A stretch of 64,000 nucleotides of DNA from Mucilaginibacter sp. (GCF_028288185.1 NZ_JAQBOF010000035.1:124001-188000); one strand, 5' to 3'. Counted from the first letter of the stretch, positions 51,715 through 60,657 are shown. Notes: generated from the sequence alone by a model not told the origin. A program made the numbers and translations.

Positions 51715-51746
51715 AACCGGCGGAGAAAAATCTTTCCCCGCCGGTT
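51715..51746. terminator. GC-rich hairpin, probable terminator
   Basis: AACCGGCGGag-aaaaatcttt-ccCCGCCGGTT. Confidence 0.6.
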
Positions 51747-51773
51747 CCGGCTTTGCCGCCATTGTCAAACCTC

Positions 51774-51851
51774 GTGCGCCCACCTGGGCTCGAACCAGGG
51801 ACCAAAAGATTATGAGTGTTGCACCCTCGAACCAACTGAGCGTAGCAGAGC
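51774..51851 (-). other. tRNA-like sequence / probable att region beside the integrase
   Basis: Reverse complement GCTCTGCTACGCTCAGTTGGTTCGAGGGTGCAACACTCATAATCTTTTGGTCCCTGGTTCGAGCCCAGGTGGGCGC has a perfect T-arm (CCTGG-TTCGAGC-CCAGG), a D-arm-like GCTCAGTTGGTT and CTCATAA, but acceptor and anticodon stems do not pair. Confidence 0.55.
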
Positions 51852-51886
51852 TAATTTTCCCTTATAAATGAAGAAGTGCGCCAAAT

Positions 51887-53023
51887 GTGCGCCAAATGTA
51901 TACAGAACCAAAGATCGTTTCAACGAGTGAATTACAAACAAGATCCTATATAACATTCTATCTCGACAACAAACGAGTTAGAGAGTACAACGGGAAAAGC
52001 ATTAATTTAACAATCAATCCCAATCGTGCTTCTACTTTAGAGGAGCGTGGTAAGCTTTTAAGACAACTTCAATTTGAGTTACTCAAATCATTACAAGCTA
52101 ACAACTATCCTGCGAAGAAAGAAATCGATATCGCTCCTGCTGATGAGCCTGGGACTAAATTCCTTTTAAAAGCCGCGCTTGATAAGAAGATGAATGCAAG
52201 TCTAAGCAAGACTTACAAACGAAACCTCAGATTGATCTATGAACAGTTTATAAGATTTCTAACTGAGCAAGAGCAGAACTCCCCAATTACTACATTAACT
52301 ACAACTCGAATCGAAGCGTTTCTATCTAATTATAACTCCTCCGGAACCTATTACATGGACAGACGAAGAGACTTAGGAGTCCTATTTGCATCGGTTGGTC
52401 GCATGCTTGATAAAACGCTGAACGTGGTTAAAAGAACTGAACCTGCAAGGGTTAAAGCTAGACTACATAAAGCGTATGACAAAGAACAAATCAAGCCCAT
52501 TCTTGAATATCTTAGAGCAAAGAATTACAATTTATACTTATGCTGTCTATTCACTTATGGTGCTTGGTTAAGACCTCATGAAGAAGTCAGATTATTAACA
52601 AAAGAACACTTTATGAACAACTATACGGAAGTGCATTTATCGGGATCAGAAAATAAAGGAGGCAAGGTCCGAGTTGTATATCTCCCTGAATACATAAGAA
52701 CAGAGATTATCCCTGTCCTAGACCGCATAGAGCGGTCAGATAATATCTTCACAGGTAGTCCGAAACCATTTAACGACGCCTACTTCAATACGCAATGGAA
52801 ACGTCATTGGGTTAAGATGTTTGAGAAAGGCCTAGTATTCAACAACCAAACGATTTACTCATTCAGACATACAGCAGCAGTCCAAGTCTTTAAGCGAACC
52901 AAAGATGTATATCTCCTACAGAAGCTCTTAGGTCATTCGTCAATTATGGTTACCCTTAAGTATCTGCGCAGTTTAGGAGAATTCAATAGTGAAGAACTTA
53001 AAGAAGCAGCGCCTACCCTTTAA
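51887..53023 (+). CDS. Tyrosine-type site-specific recombinase/integrase
   Basis: 378 aa; TYGAWLRPHEEVRLLTKEH (R), TIYSFRHTAAVQVFKRTKDVYLLQKLLGHSSIMVTLKYLRSL (HxxR...H...Y). Start is GTG at 51887 or ATG at 51896. Confidence 0.93.
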   Translation: MRQMYTEPKIVSTSELQTRSYITFYLDNKRVREYNGKSINLTINPNRASTLEERGKLLRQLQFELLKSLQANNYPAKKEIDIAPADEPGTKFLLKAALDKKMNASLSKTYKRNLRLIYEQFIRFLTEQEQNSPITTLTTTRIEAFLSNYNSSGTYYMDRRRDLGVLFASVGRMLDKTLNVVKRTEPARVKARLHKAYDKEQIKPILEYLRAKNYNLYLCCLFTYGAWLRPHEEVRLLTKEHFMNNYTEVHLSGSENKGGKVRVVYLPEYIRTEIIPVLDRIERSDNIFTGSPKPFNDAYFNTQWKRHWVKMFEKGLVFNNQTIYSFRHTAAVQVFKRTKDVYLLQKLLGHSSIMVTLKYLRSLGEFNSEELKEAAPTL

Positions 53024-53030
53024 AAACAAA

Positions 53031-53056
53031 AGGCCCACCTTAGCAGGGTGGGCCTA
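53031..53056. terminator. Bidirectional terminator between convergent genes
   Basis: AGGCCCACCttagcaGGGTGGGCCT. Confidence 0.85.
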
Positions 53057-53059
53057 ATA

Positions 53060-53524
53060 TTACGATGCATCGTCACTAACTTCGGGTCTAACCCTTGCAA
53101 TCGGGCTATAGCCAGTCAGTGTTCTAAATTCGTTACCATTGGTATCAGTGTTCGTTACATATAGTTCCTCAAACACAAAGAGTTGGAAGAAATCAGCCTC
53201 ACTACGAATCTTAAGTTTCGTTTTGTAAGCATCCAATTCGAGAGTACGCCTAACGATACCTACGATACGAATTACATCACCAGGTGTAACAGGTTTGTTT
53301 AACTCGAATGCCTCATACAGAGCAGTAAAGTAATCTTGTTCATCGTGCTTAGCCTTTATCACGGCTTCGCTTTTGTCTACAAAGACCGCATAAGAGCTCT
53401 TACCACGGTTAGTTAATCCTTTTACTATATCTATTGCTTGTCGATCACCGTAGGTGTCTATAAGTGAATAGTATCTCTGTTGTTGGGTTGTTGTTAAATC
53501 ATTAACATTAAAGTTTGTTGTCAT
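53060..53524 (-). CDS. Hypothetical protein
   Basis: 154 aa; MTTNFNVNDLTTTQQQRYYSLIDTYGDRQAIDIVKG...; well-formed ORF, no family recognised. Confidence 0.65.
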   Translation of the reverse strand: MTTNFNVNDLTTTQQQRYYSLIDTYGDRQAIDIVKGLTNRGKSSYAVFVDKSEAVIKAKHDEQDYFTALYEAFELNKPVTPGDVIRIVGIVRRTLELDAYKTKLKIRSEADFFQLFVFEELYVTNTDTNGNEFRTLTGYSPIARVRPEVSDDAS

Positions 53525-54075
53525 TTGAATAAGTTTTTAAATATAAAAGTTACGTCTAATGATCTCTTTGCTTAATGTTTATCTAGCTACTATGGGATTA
53601 TTACAGCCCAGGCAATAGCCTGCCTTTGCATCCCCTACGTGCACGTAGGGAACTACAATATATAATCTGTACAAAGCATGGCCATGCCGGTACAGCTACT
53701 ATTGGTCAATTTTAAATTTAAGCAATAAGCTTAAAGTGTATACAGCATGTCAAAGAACATAAAAAATTCAGTTACCCAGAGGGTATGTACGTTGGTTGAT
53801 TGACGGCCTATTTGGTTAATTTGGTAGTCGGCCTAGCGGGAATTCGGTAAGTAAGCATGTGGTTGCTCCCGCTGGTGACAAAGATAGTATTGATTTTATT
53901 ATTTTCAAATAAAATGTAAAATAAACTGAAATTCCTGTTTTCAGGGGCTTCACCTGACCGCAAGTGCAGCAAATGGAATATTGACTTAATATGTTGATAT
54001 TTAGATGTTTATTTGATAAAGTCGGGATATTTTCTTATATTTACATAACATTTCAGAGTACGGTACAGGCTTAAT

Positions 54076-54106
54076 AAAAAGCTCTGTTTAGCTAACAGAG
54101 CTTTTT
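54076..54106. terminator. Orphan intrinsic terminator
   Basis: aaaaAGCTCTGTttagctAACAGAGCTttttct with no annotated gene ending upstream on the + strand. Confidence 0.75.
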
Positions 54107-54219
54107 CTTTACCTAAGATTTCCTCTCCCGCGCCAATTGTTACAGATAATCATTTAAAGCCAGATACACCATGTTACACTCCACAGATCAACAACGTAAA
54201 TACTGTATTATGCAAAGAA

Positions 54220-56031
54220 ATGATAAAACCAATAATTATTACCCTGAACAACACCGATTACTTAGATAAAGCATTTAGGACCTTACCTTCAAACGCGTTT
54301 ATACATAAAGGAAGATGTGGCATAGGTGGTACCACACTAGAGATTTTAGCCAAACGTTGCTCTATTATAATTGTACCGACAAAGGGGATTATAACCAGTA
54401 AGTGCAATAAGCACTCAGAGTTATTCGGCGTAGATGGAGACGTTAGTGTTGAAGCTATTGAGGCTTATCTGCAGTCTCCCACCAAATATAAAAAGATCAT
54501 GTCAACGCCTGATAGCTTTGGTAAAATTATAACCGCAGCTATTAATACCGGTAAATCAACACAACTCTATCAGGATTATTTCTTGCTTATGGACGAGTGT
54601 CATACTGCAATTACTGAAGCATTCAGAAAGAATATACTGAATCCATTCAAGTACCTATGGAATTTCAAACGCAAGACTTTTATCTCAGCTACACCATTTA
54701 AATTTAGCGACAAGCGATTTGAACAGTTTCAGCCTATTTATATCAGGTTCCATCAGACATACTTGGGTAAAGTGATCGTAAGACCTACCGGTAACGTTGA
54801 TGCCTGTGTTGATTATTATATCAGCAACAGGGATGCGTTTACAGGCAAGCTATTTATTTTCTATAACTCAGTTACAGAAATGACGGAATGTATTAAACGT
54901 AACAGGTTGACAGCCGACCAGGCCCATATCTATTGTGCAGCTAATGAAGACAACTTTGATAAGTTACCGGATAACCTATTGGTATTTCAACGTGAGCCAA
55001 CAGATAATAAGTACGCAGACTTCAATTTCTTTACTTGCAAATACTTTGAGGGCATAGATATTAACGAGGAGAACGCAACAGTGCTGCTGGTTACCGACAT
55101 ACATAAGGCACACACCAAAGTTGGTATTACCAATAAAGGTGTACAGGCTATTGGCCGCTTAAGGAAGCCGACACAACAGATCATACATATAACTAATAAC
55201 AGACACATACAAGGCATGAAAACTATTGATCAATTCAGGAAAGAGTATGAGATACACATTCAACCTATAGAAAGCTACAACAGCTATGTTGCTCGCTGCA
55301 ATACATTTGGAGTAAAGCCTTTAGAAAGTTATGCTAAGCCTATTGAGTGCTTTGCAGATATTGATGAAGAGACAGGAATCGCAACTTTCAATACCACCAG
55401 ATTAGACCAGGTGCTAAACGGATTGGTGTGTAATGAGCAATTTAACAACCTTGATACCATAAACGAGGCATGGGAACAGGCGTTGTATGAAGTAGAGATG
55501 AAACCCTATGGCGCAGCAGCATCGAAGCAACGTAAGTCTAAAGCTGATAAACTCAAAGAGGATATTCAGTTGATAGAAGAACTGTTACAGCATCAGGGTG
55601 ATTATGTAATGGGTCATGTTGCAAAGGAGCTTGCACGCATACAGAAAAGTAATCCTCTTGCCTATGAAGCCTATAATGGACTAAGCAAGACAAAGCTAGC
55701 TGAACTAAAATACAAACAGAAAGCAGTGAGAACGGCACTCATTGAAAAGCATAATGCAGATGCAGAAGTATTGTTACTGGCTCACCTAGATCACAACTTA
55801 GATGTTGGCCAACGTTGCTCAATAGAGGGATTGGTAAACATACTACAGTTCGCTTATACACTATTGAAGATACGCAACCCCAAGACTGGAGTGGTAAAGA
55901 AAGCAAATGCTACCGATCTGAACGAGCCAGGAAGGTATAAACTGCATGGATGCAAAGTAGAACAAGGCGGTAAGCTAGTAAACGGTTACATCATTGAGCA
56001 TTGTTACTTTAACCTGTTAAAAGCAGCGTGA
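54220..56031 (+). CDS. SF2 helicase-like protein with variant Walker A
   Basis: 603 aa; HKGRCGIGGTTLEI (P-loop position, no GKT), LLMDECHTA (DECH), FISATPF (motif III), QAIGRLRKPTQ (motif VI). Confidence 0.75.
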   Translation: MIKPIIITLNNTDYLDKAFRTLPSNAFIHKGRCGIGGTTLEILAKRCSIIIVPTKGIITSKCNKHSELFGVDGDVSVEAIEAYLQSPTKYKKIMSTPDSFGKIITAAINTGKSTQLYQDYFLLMDECHTAITEAFRKNILNPFKYLWNFKRKTFISATPFKFSDKRFEQFQPIYIRFHQTYLGKVIVRPTGNVDACVDYYISNRDAFTGKLFIFYNSVTEMTECIKRNRLTADQAHIYCAANEDNFDKLPDNLLVFQREPTDNKYADFNFFTCKYFEGIDINEENATVLLVTDIHKAHTKVGITNKGVQAIGRLRKPTQQIIHITNNRHIQGMKTIDQFRKEYEIHIQPIESYNSYVARCNTFGVKPLESYAKPIECFADIDEETGIATFNTTRLDQVLNGLVCNEQFNNLDTINEAWEQALYEVEMKPYGAAASKQRKSKADKLKEDIQLIEELLQHQGDYVMGHVAKELARIQKSNPLAYEAYNGLSKTKLAELKYKQKAVRTALIEKHNADAEVLLLAHLDHNLDVGQRCSIEGLVNILQFAYTLLKIRNPKTGVVKKANATDLNEPGRYKLHGCKVEQGGKLVNGYIIEHCYFNLLKAA

Positions 56032-56125
56032 GTAGTGATAATTTGATGTTTCCTCTCGGAGTTCAAAACTTACCTTTATAGAGGAATGAAAAATAATTGT
56101 TTCTAAACAGGAACAGAGCCTCAAG

Positions 56126-56150
56126 ACCCGCCTTAAAGCGGGTTTTGTTG
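56126..56150. terminator. Intrinsic terminator downstream of helicase
   Basis: ACCCGCcttaaaGCGGGTtttgttg. Confidence 0.75.
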
Positions 56151-56480
56151 TTTCAAAGCAGCTAGTTGCACATCGATTCGTTCAAACCATCGTTTAGCAT
56201 GTTTTACTTGTAAAAACAGTGTTTTGGTATTACGAAACGAAACATGGTATTATAAATACAAAACACTTCGATGCTACATCCTTCAGAAGGGTACCCTTTT
56301 TAAAGCAAAGGTTTGGATAATTGACATCTGCAAGTTTATCTTTTCTTTGTGTACACGAGCTTTTTTGCTTATCTTTATGTTAATAAAGCAATGATAACCG
56401 TTTCGTCGCTTCTATAGATCTCCATTTGCTCAAGCAGCATCCACAAAAGATATTTTAAGTTTATTATAACACAAAATAAT

Positions 56481-56801
56481 ATGACCATGGATTATTTCGC
56501 CCAGGAATTTGATAACGAGACGTTATCGCAATCAGATACACAATATACAACAACAATCGCTGGACATGAGAAAGCTAACTGTTCGATAAGTAAATCAGGA
56601 GACTTAAGTTGCCCTCAATGCTTTTTAAATGATTTATTTAAAGCAACAGCCAAAGTGATTTATGAAAACACGACACTCGAGCCGATCAGCTCATTCGCAA
56701 TAATGGCAGCCAATTTGAAAATGGAAAAATTAGCAATTGATGAAATCTCTAAGCTGTCCATCCGAAACTTGTACGAAGACTTTAGAAAGTTACACTTATA
56801 A
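56481..56801 (+). CDS. Hypothetical protein
   Basis: 106 aa; followed by terminator aaaaaaGGTGCcttaGTGCACCttttttt. Confidence 0.6.
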   Translation: MTMDYFAQEFDNETLSQSDTQYTTTIAGHEKANCSISKSGDLSCPQCFLNDLFKATAKVIYENTTLEPISSFAIMAANLKMEKLAIDEISKLSIRNLYEDFRKLHL

Positions 56802-56829
56802 AAAAGGTGCCTTAGTGCACCTTTTTTTG
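56801..56829. terminator. Intrinsic terminator
   Basis: aaaaaaGGTGCcttagtGCACCttttttt. Confidence 0.8.
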
Positions 56830-57245
56830 TTTTATACCCATTCCCAACCCTTTACTTTACAAGGGCATCTTTCTGAGCAAACACATAACCGTCAAACTCA
56901 ATTTTCAAAATATATTTTTTTGAGGCGCTCCATATGATCTTACCCCGCCCTTTTTAATAGCACTTTGCTTTAGTATTAACAAATGTTCTCCCCTGAAATA
57001 TATTCTGAGTGTTCAAACCGGAGATCGGCCGCTTAGAATTTCACCCCCTTACCTGATACCGGTATAAAATCAAATTGAGTGTGGGACTTAAGGGCACACA
57101 GCCTATGTTGAAAGCACACTTTTGCAAGCAAAAGCTGAAACCCTGTGAATGCTTTGCATTCATACTATCACTGCTGCCTGGCTTTCAATTCGGCTTATGC
57201 CTTAGTCACAAACTCATTCTATTCACTTACCTAAAACCACATAAC

Positions 57246-57731
57246 ATGCGAGAGATCAAACACGTTGGAGACATCATCCAACAACATTTTCCATTATCAC
57301 AAAGCCGAGGAAACAAGCGTTGGACCGTTGCTCATCAACGCAAGAAGTATGACCAAATGACGACGCACAATGAACCCATTGAAGTGGCTTACCATCGCAT
57401 TGTCAATGTCGTAAAGTCGCTTTACATGCTGCCTGGAGATGTCTATTTTGAACGTGATTACAAAGAAGATAGGTCAGAAGGACTTTATGGTATGCATGCC
57501 TTGCTCACACCTCATTTTTATTGGAGACTTGATTGTGCATTCACCTACAATTATGAAATAACCTATGCCTTTAACAATTGCAGTTATGAGTCAGAGATAA
57601 GAAAGCTGATGCAAGCCTATCCGTTAGACAGAGCAGCCATTGAGAAGCAATTTGCACCTGACTTTAATACTTTCTACAATTCTGTATTGGCTGTGCAAGA
57701 GCCAATACACATCCATTCCTTTACAAGGTAA
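57246..57731 (+). CDS. Hypothetical protein
   Basis: ATG at 57246 (MREIKHVGDIIQQHFPLSQSRGNKRWTVAHQ...), 161 aa; the upstream part of track ORF 57075 looks untranslated. Confidence 0.6.
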   Translation: MREIKHVGDIIQQHFPLSQSRGNKRWTVAHQRKKYDQMTTHNEPIEVAYHRIVNVVKSLYMLPGDVYFERDYKEDRSEGLYGMHALLTPHFYWRLDCAFTYNYEITYAFNNCSYESEIRKLMQAYPLDRAAIEKQFAPDFNTFYNSVLAVQEPIHIHSFTR

Positions 57732-57758
57732 TCATTTGAGATTGCCTTACAACATATC

Positions 57759-57786
57759 AAGCCTTGGTCTAACGACCAGGGCTTTT
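57759..57786. terminator. Intrinsic terminator
   Basis: AAGCCTTGGTCtaacGACCAGGGCTTtt, 11-bp stem with one T-G pair. Confidence 0.8.
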
Positions 57787-57819
57787 ATCGTTTACACTAA
57801 CTCACTAAACAAATAATTT

Positions 57820-58305
57820 ATGAAACAAACACCATCTAAACCAGTGCAATCCCCTTTTAACAAAGAGGTTCAAACGGTATTTTTTAAAATCCTTAAAGAA
57901 GCAAAGGCATTGCTTGCTACATTGGAGCGCGAAGAACTCAGATACTCATTGATAAGAGAAGATCGCTTAAGTGATTCGCTAAGCAGAATTATCCACGAGT
58001 TCTGTAATCCGTTGCTTTATCTACGCCTTGAAAGCGACATTGACGGCAAGCTTAGTATTCGTTATGGATTTGAACCATGTGAGGACTATGCTCATATCAC
58101 AGTTGCATTTACACGCTTTCTTTATAAGGCCACTATGCGGGAAGCTACGTCTCAGAACATTGAGGATAGCATTAAAACAAGTTTCTTTATACATAATCCT
58201 GACGAAATGTACGCATATCTCGAAGAGCAGATGAAGCATCACACCTTTCATTTAATTAAGTACAAGCCAGCAGCTGTAAGAAGAAAACAAATGAAGGCTG
58301 CATAG
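57820..58305 (+). CDS. Hypothetical protein
   Basis: 161 aa ORF, no family recognised. Confidence 0.6.
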   Translation: MKQTPSKPVQSPFNKEVQTVFFKILKEAKALLATLEREELRYSLIREDRLSDSLSRIIHEFCNPLLYLRLESDIDGKLSIRYGFEPCEDYAHITVAFTRFLYKATMREATSQNIEDSIKTSFFIHNPDEMYAYLEEQMKHHTFHLIKYKPAAVRRKQMKAA

Positions 58306-58414
58306 TATCACAACTGTTTATTAACTTTACAATAAAAAAGGAGGAAACCGCCAACATACCATTACAAGAAAATTTTATTATTAAGATATAAGCGTTAAGC
58401 TTTGTTTGTCTTGG

Positions 58415-58590
58415 CTAAGAAACCTTGGAAATTTCAATTACACCAAAGACAGATGAGTTCAACGTCCTACGCGATAAGCGTAAGGGCGAAGACTTGTTTG
58501 TTGGTGTTGGGCTTTTCCAAGGGCCTCTTAGTCACAAATTAAGTTCAGTCCTTGCGCTTATTGTGTTTACCAACCTACCATAGAGGACTG
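58415..58590 (+). ncRNA. Candidate structured RNA / cis-regulatory leader
   Basis: Nested helices CTAAGA(58415)/TCTTAG(58526), CCTTGGAAA(58423)/TTTCCAAGG(58514), ACACCAA(58440)/TTGGTGT(58501), CCTACGC(58466)/GCGTAAGG(58478-58485), then CAGTCC(58546)/GGACTG(58585). Confidence 0.6.
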
Positions 58591-58610
58591 ATATGGTACC
58601 AAATCATATA

Positions 58611-59342
58611 ATGAAATTTAAACCTTTACTTATCTTAAGCATAGCTATGCTTGCCACAGCTTGTAGTCATGGATTTTACTACAGACCAGATCCATTTACA
58701 ACCGGACAAAATAATATCATCATCAATAATGGAGTTGCTTATGCAATCTCGCAGAAGGGTGAAACTTCGGTTATCTTAACAGCCATTAAGCCAGTCGACG
58801 GTGAACTTGAACTGAGAATAGGTTACGTTAACAACAACGCCAACCGAGTTGACGCAATACCGGAACAAATTCAAGTATATACCTTAAACGGTAAGAAGCT
58901 TAAATCCTATGCAGTATATTCCGCTGATCAATACATCAACAAGCTACAGAGAAAGCAAAATTTCGCAATGGCTGTGCAGGCGTTCAGCGATGGTTATAAT
59001 AACACCGCTGCAGGCTATTCTACTTCAAGAACCAATGCAGCAGTAGTTTCATCCAACGGCAGCTATGCGGTAGGAAGTTCATCCACTACAACTTACGATG
59101 CGAGTAAGGTATCAGAAGCAGACTATAGAAGCAGGCAAGAATTAGAACACGTGGCAACAAACTTTGCTCAGCAAAATCAAAACATAAGTCAGCAACTTAT
59201 TCGGAGCAACACTCTTTTAAAAGGACAGAGCATTGAAGGCTATGTAATTGTTAACACAAGTAAATCTTTTAAAGAAAAAATTTACGTTGACGTACCTATT
59301 GGTAACGACAAACATGAATTTATGTTAATACCTAATCTTTAA
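58611..59342 (+). CDS. Putative lipoprotein
   Basis: ATG 58611; MKFKPLLILSIAMLATACSHGF lipobox (LATAC); 243 aa. Confidence 0.75.
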   Translation: MKFKPLLILSIAMLATACSHGFYYRPDPFTTGQNNIIINNGVAYAISQKGETSVILTAIKPVDGELELRIGYVNNNANRVDAIPEQIQVYTLNGKKLKSYAVYSADQYINKLQRKQNFAMAVQAFSDGYNNTAAGYSTSRTNAAVVSSNGSYAVGSSSTTTYDASKVSEADYRSRQELEHVATNFAQQNQNISQQLIRSNTLLKGQSIEGYVIVNTSKSFKEKIYVDVPIGNDKHEFMLIPNL

Positions 59343-59349
59343 ACCCTAC

Positions 59350-59371
59350 AAGGCAGACTTTTGTCTGTCTT
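59350..59371. terminator. Hairpin after lipoprotein gene
   Basis: AAGGCAGAC-tttt-GTCTGTCTT, 9 bp with one G-T pair. Confidence 0.6.
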
Positions 59372-59386
59372 GCTAATCACAATCTT

Positions 59387-59782
59387 ATGTTTAACAAACT
59401 AATTCTCACATGCTTCCTTGTATTTGGCACTTTAACCATATCCAATGCGCAAAGCCTTAAAATCACTGATGTTAACTCATCAAATGATAAAATGTACAAA
59501 CAGGCATCTGAAGGCTTAGGCAAAGCGATTATCATCACTATTTACGACAAAAGCGTTAAATTACAACTGCCGGATGATGCCAAACCAATAGTTCTTAGAG
59601 CTATATCTGCTAATGAATACTATGATGTCACAGAAGAAAGTGAAAAGGAAAAGTGGACAGCTCGTCTAACAGTCAATAAAACACTTGGGGTAGTAACTTC
59701 CGCGCTTTTAACTATAACTGTTGCGGAGAAAGGAGGAAAGTATCAAAGCGCAAGCTGTACGTTTACTGCTAAAAGGTTCTAA
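59387..59782 (+). CDS. Secreted hypothetical protein
   Basis: 131 aa; signal peptide MFNKLILTCFLVFGTLTISNAQS. Confidence 0.65.
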   Translation: MFNKLILTCFLVFGTLTISNAQSLKITDVNSSNDKMYKQASEGLGKAIIITIYDKSVKLQLPDDAKPIVLRAISANEYYDVTEESEKEKWTARLTVNKTLGVVTSALLTITVAEKGGKYQSASCTFTAKRF

Positions 59783-59809
59783 AGAAATAGTACCAATTAC
59801 TTACTAACC

Positions 59810-60076
59810 ATGAAGTATAACCCAATCACTCAAACACTATTTACAGATAGCTTAACAGCTTTAAAAAAACTTCATTGCCCTTTAAACAAACATTGGGACG
59901 AACTAACGAATATAGCACATAGTCAAGACAGACTATGTGCTACTTGTCAGCATCAAGTTTTAGATACAGCCCTTTTAAATGAAAGGGATTTACAACGACT
60001 CCTACAGCTAAACCCCAACACTTGCTTAAAGGTCGACATTAACCAATTTAACATCACGATCACTTATGATACATAA
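59810..60076 (+). CDS. Small Cys-containing hypothetical protein
   Basis: 88 aa; RLCATCQHQVLDTALLNERDLQRLLQLNPNTCLKVD (CxxC plus distal C); overlaps the next gene by 11 nt. Confidence 0.65.
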   Translation: MKYNPITQTLFTDSLTALKKLHCPLNKHWDELTNIAHSQDRLCATCQHQVLDTALLNERDLQRLLQLNPNTCLKVDINQFNITITYDT

Positions 60077-60563
60077 ATTATTCCGCAAGGAGCAAAGCTC
60101 ACATTTGATTGATTTAACTACAGGCTTGCGCACAATATTAACTGCAAGAACAAAGGAAGCCATTAATAAGGCTGCTAGCAAAGGTTATATGCCTTTAGTT
60201 AAACTGGTAGTGCCTAACCCATCCATTAAAAGCAAGTTCGCAGTCTTACAAAACCCGATCACAGGTGAAATAGAATTAATACATGACTTCCGCGCCGAGA
60301 GTAGCAATAAAGGATTGATAACAGTTATTGACTTTACCGACTATAACCCACATCACAACCAATCACCCTATGCAGCCTACCTCGTACCTAAAAACCTAAA
60401 AGCTGGTGAGGATGTATGGTTAGACGACTTGATTGAAAACATAGTAGGTGCACAATGGAATCAAGGAGATTGCTTTCGATTACCATCATGTAAGGCAACT
60501 TGGGATGGTAACGACTTTATCCTACAAGTTCCAAAAGACGGACCTGCGATAATGGTCGGCTGA
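60066..60563 (+). CDS. Hypothetical protein
   Basis: 165 aa; start ATG lies inside the end of the preceding gene (ATGATACATAA). Confidence 0.65.
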   Translation: MIHKLFRKEQSSHLIDLTTGLRTILTARTKEAINKAASKGYMPLVKLVVPNPSIKSKFAVLQNPITGEIELIHDFRAESSNKGLITVIDFTDYNPHHNQSPYAAYLVPKNLKAGEDVWLDDLIENIVGAQWNQGDCFRLPSCKATWDGNDFILQVPKDGPAIMVG

Positions 60564-60571
60564 CACCGACC
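60554..60571. terminator. Hairpin overlapping the 3' end of the 60066 gene
   Basis: GGTCGGctgacaCCGACC, 6-bp GC-rich stem. Confidence 0.5.
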
Positions 60572-60657
60572 TGCTTCGCAACTCTCTTCGTTCGCTGTGC
60601 TATAAGATGTGTGAGAAGTAATAGCAACATTACTTAGTGATTGTATATATTTAACCT

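Noticed and set aside
51774-51851. Functional tRNA-Met(CAT)
   Set aside because: Acceptor and anticodon stems do not pair in my manual fold; kept as tRNA-like att sequence only.
54171-54269. 32-aa ORF overlapping the helicase start (MLHSTDQQRKYCIMQRNDKTNNYYPEQHRLLR)
   Set aside because: Could be a leader peptide but there is no independent support.
57075-57245. N-terminal extension of ORF 57075..57731
   Set aside because: The ATG at 57246 starts the part with normal protein composition; the upstream 57 residues look like untranslated leader.
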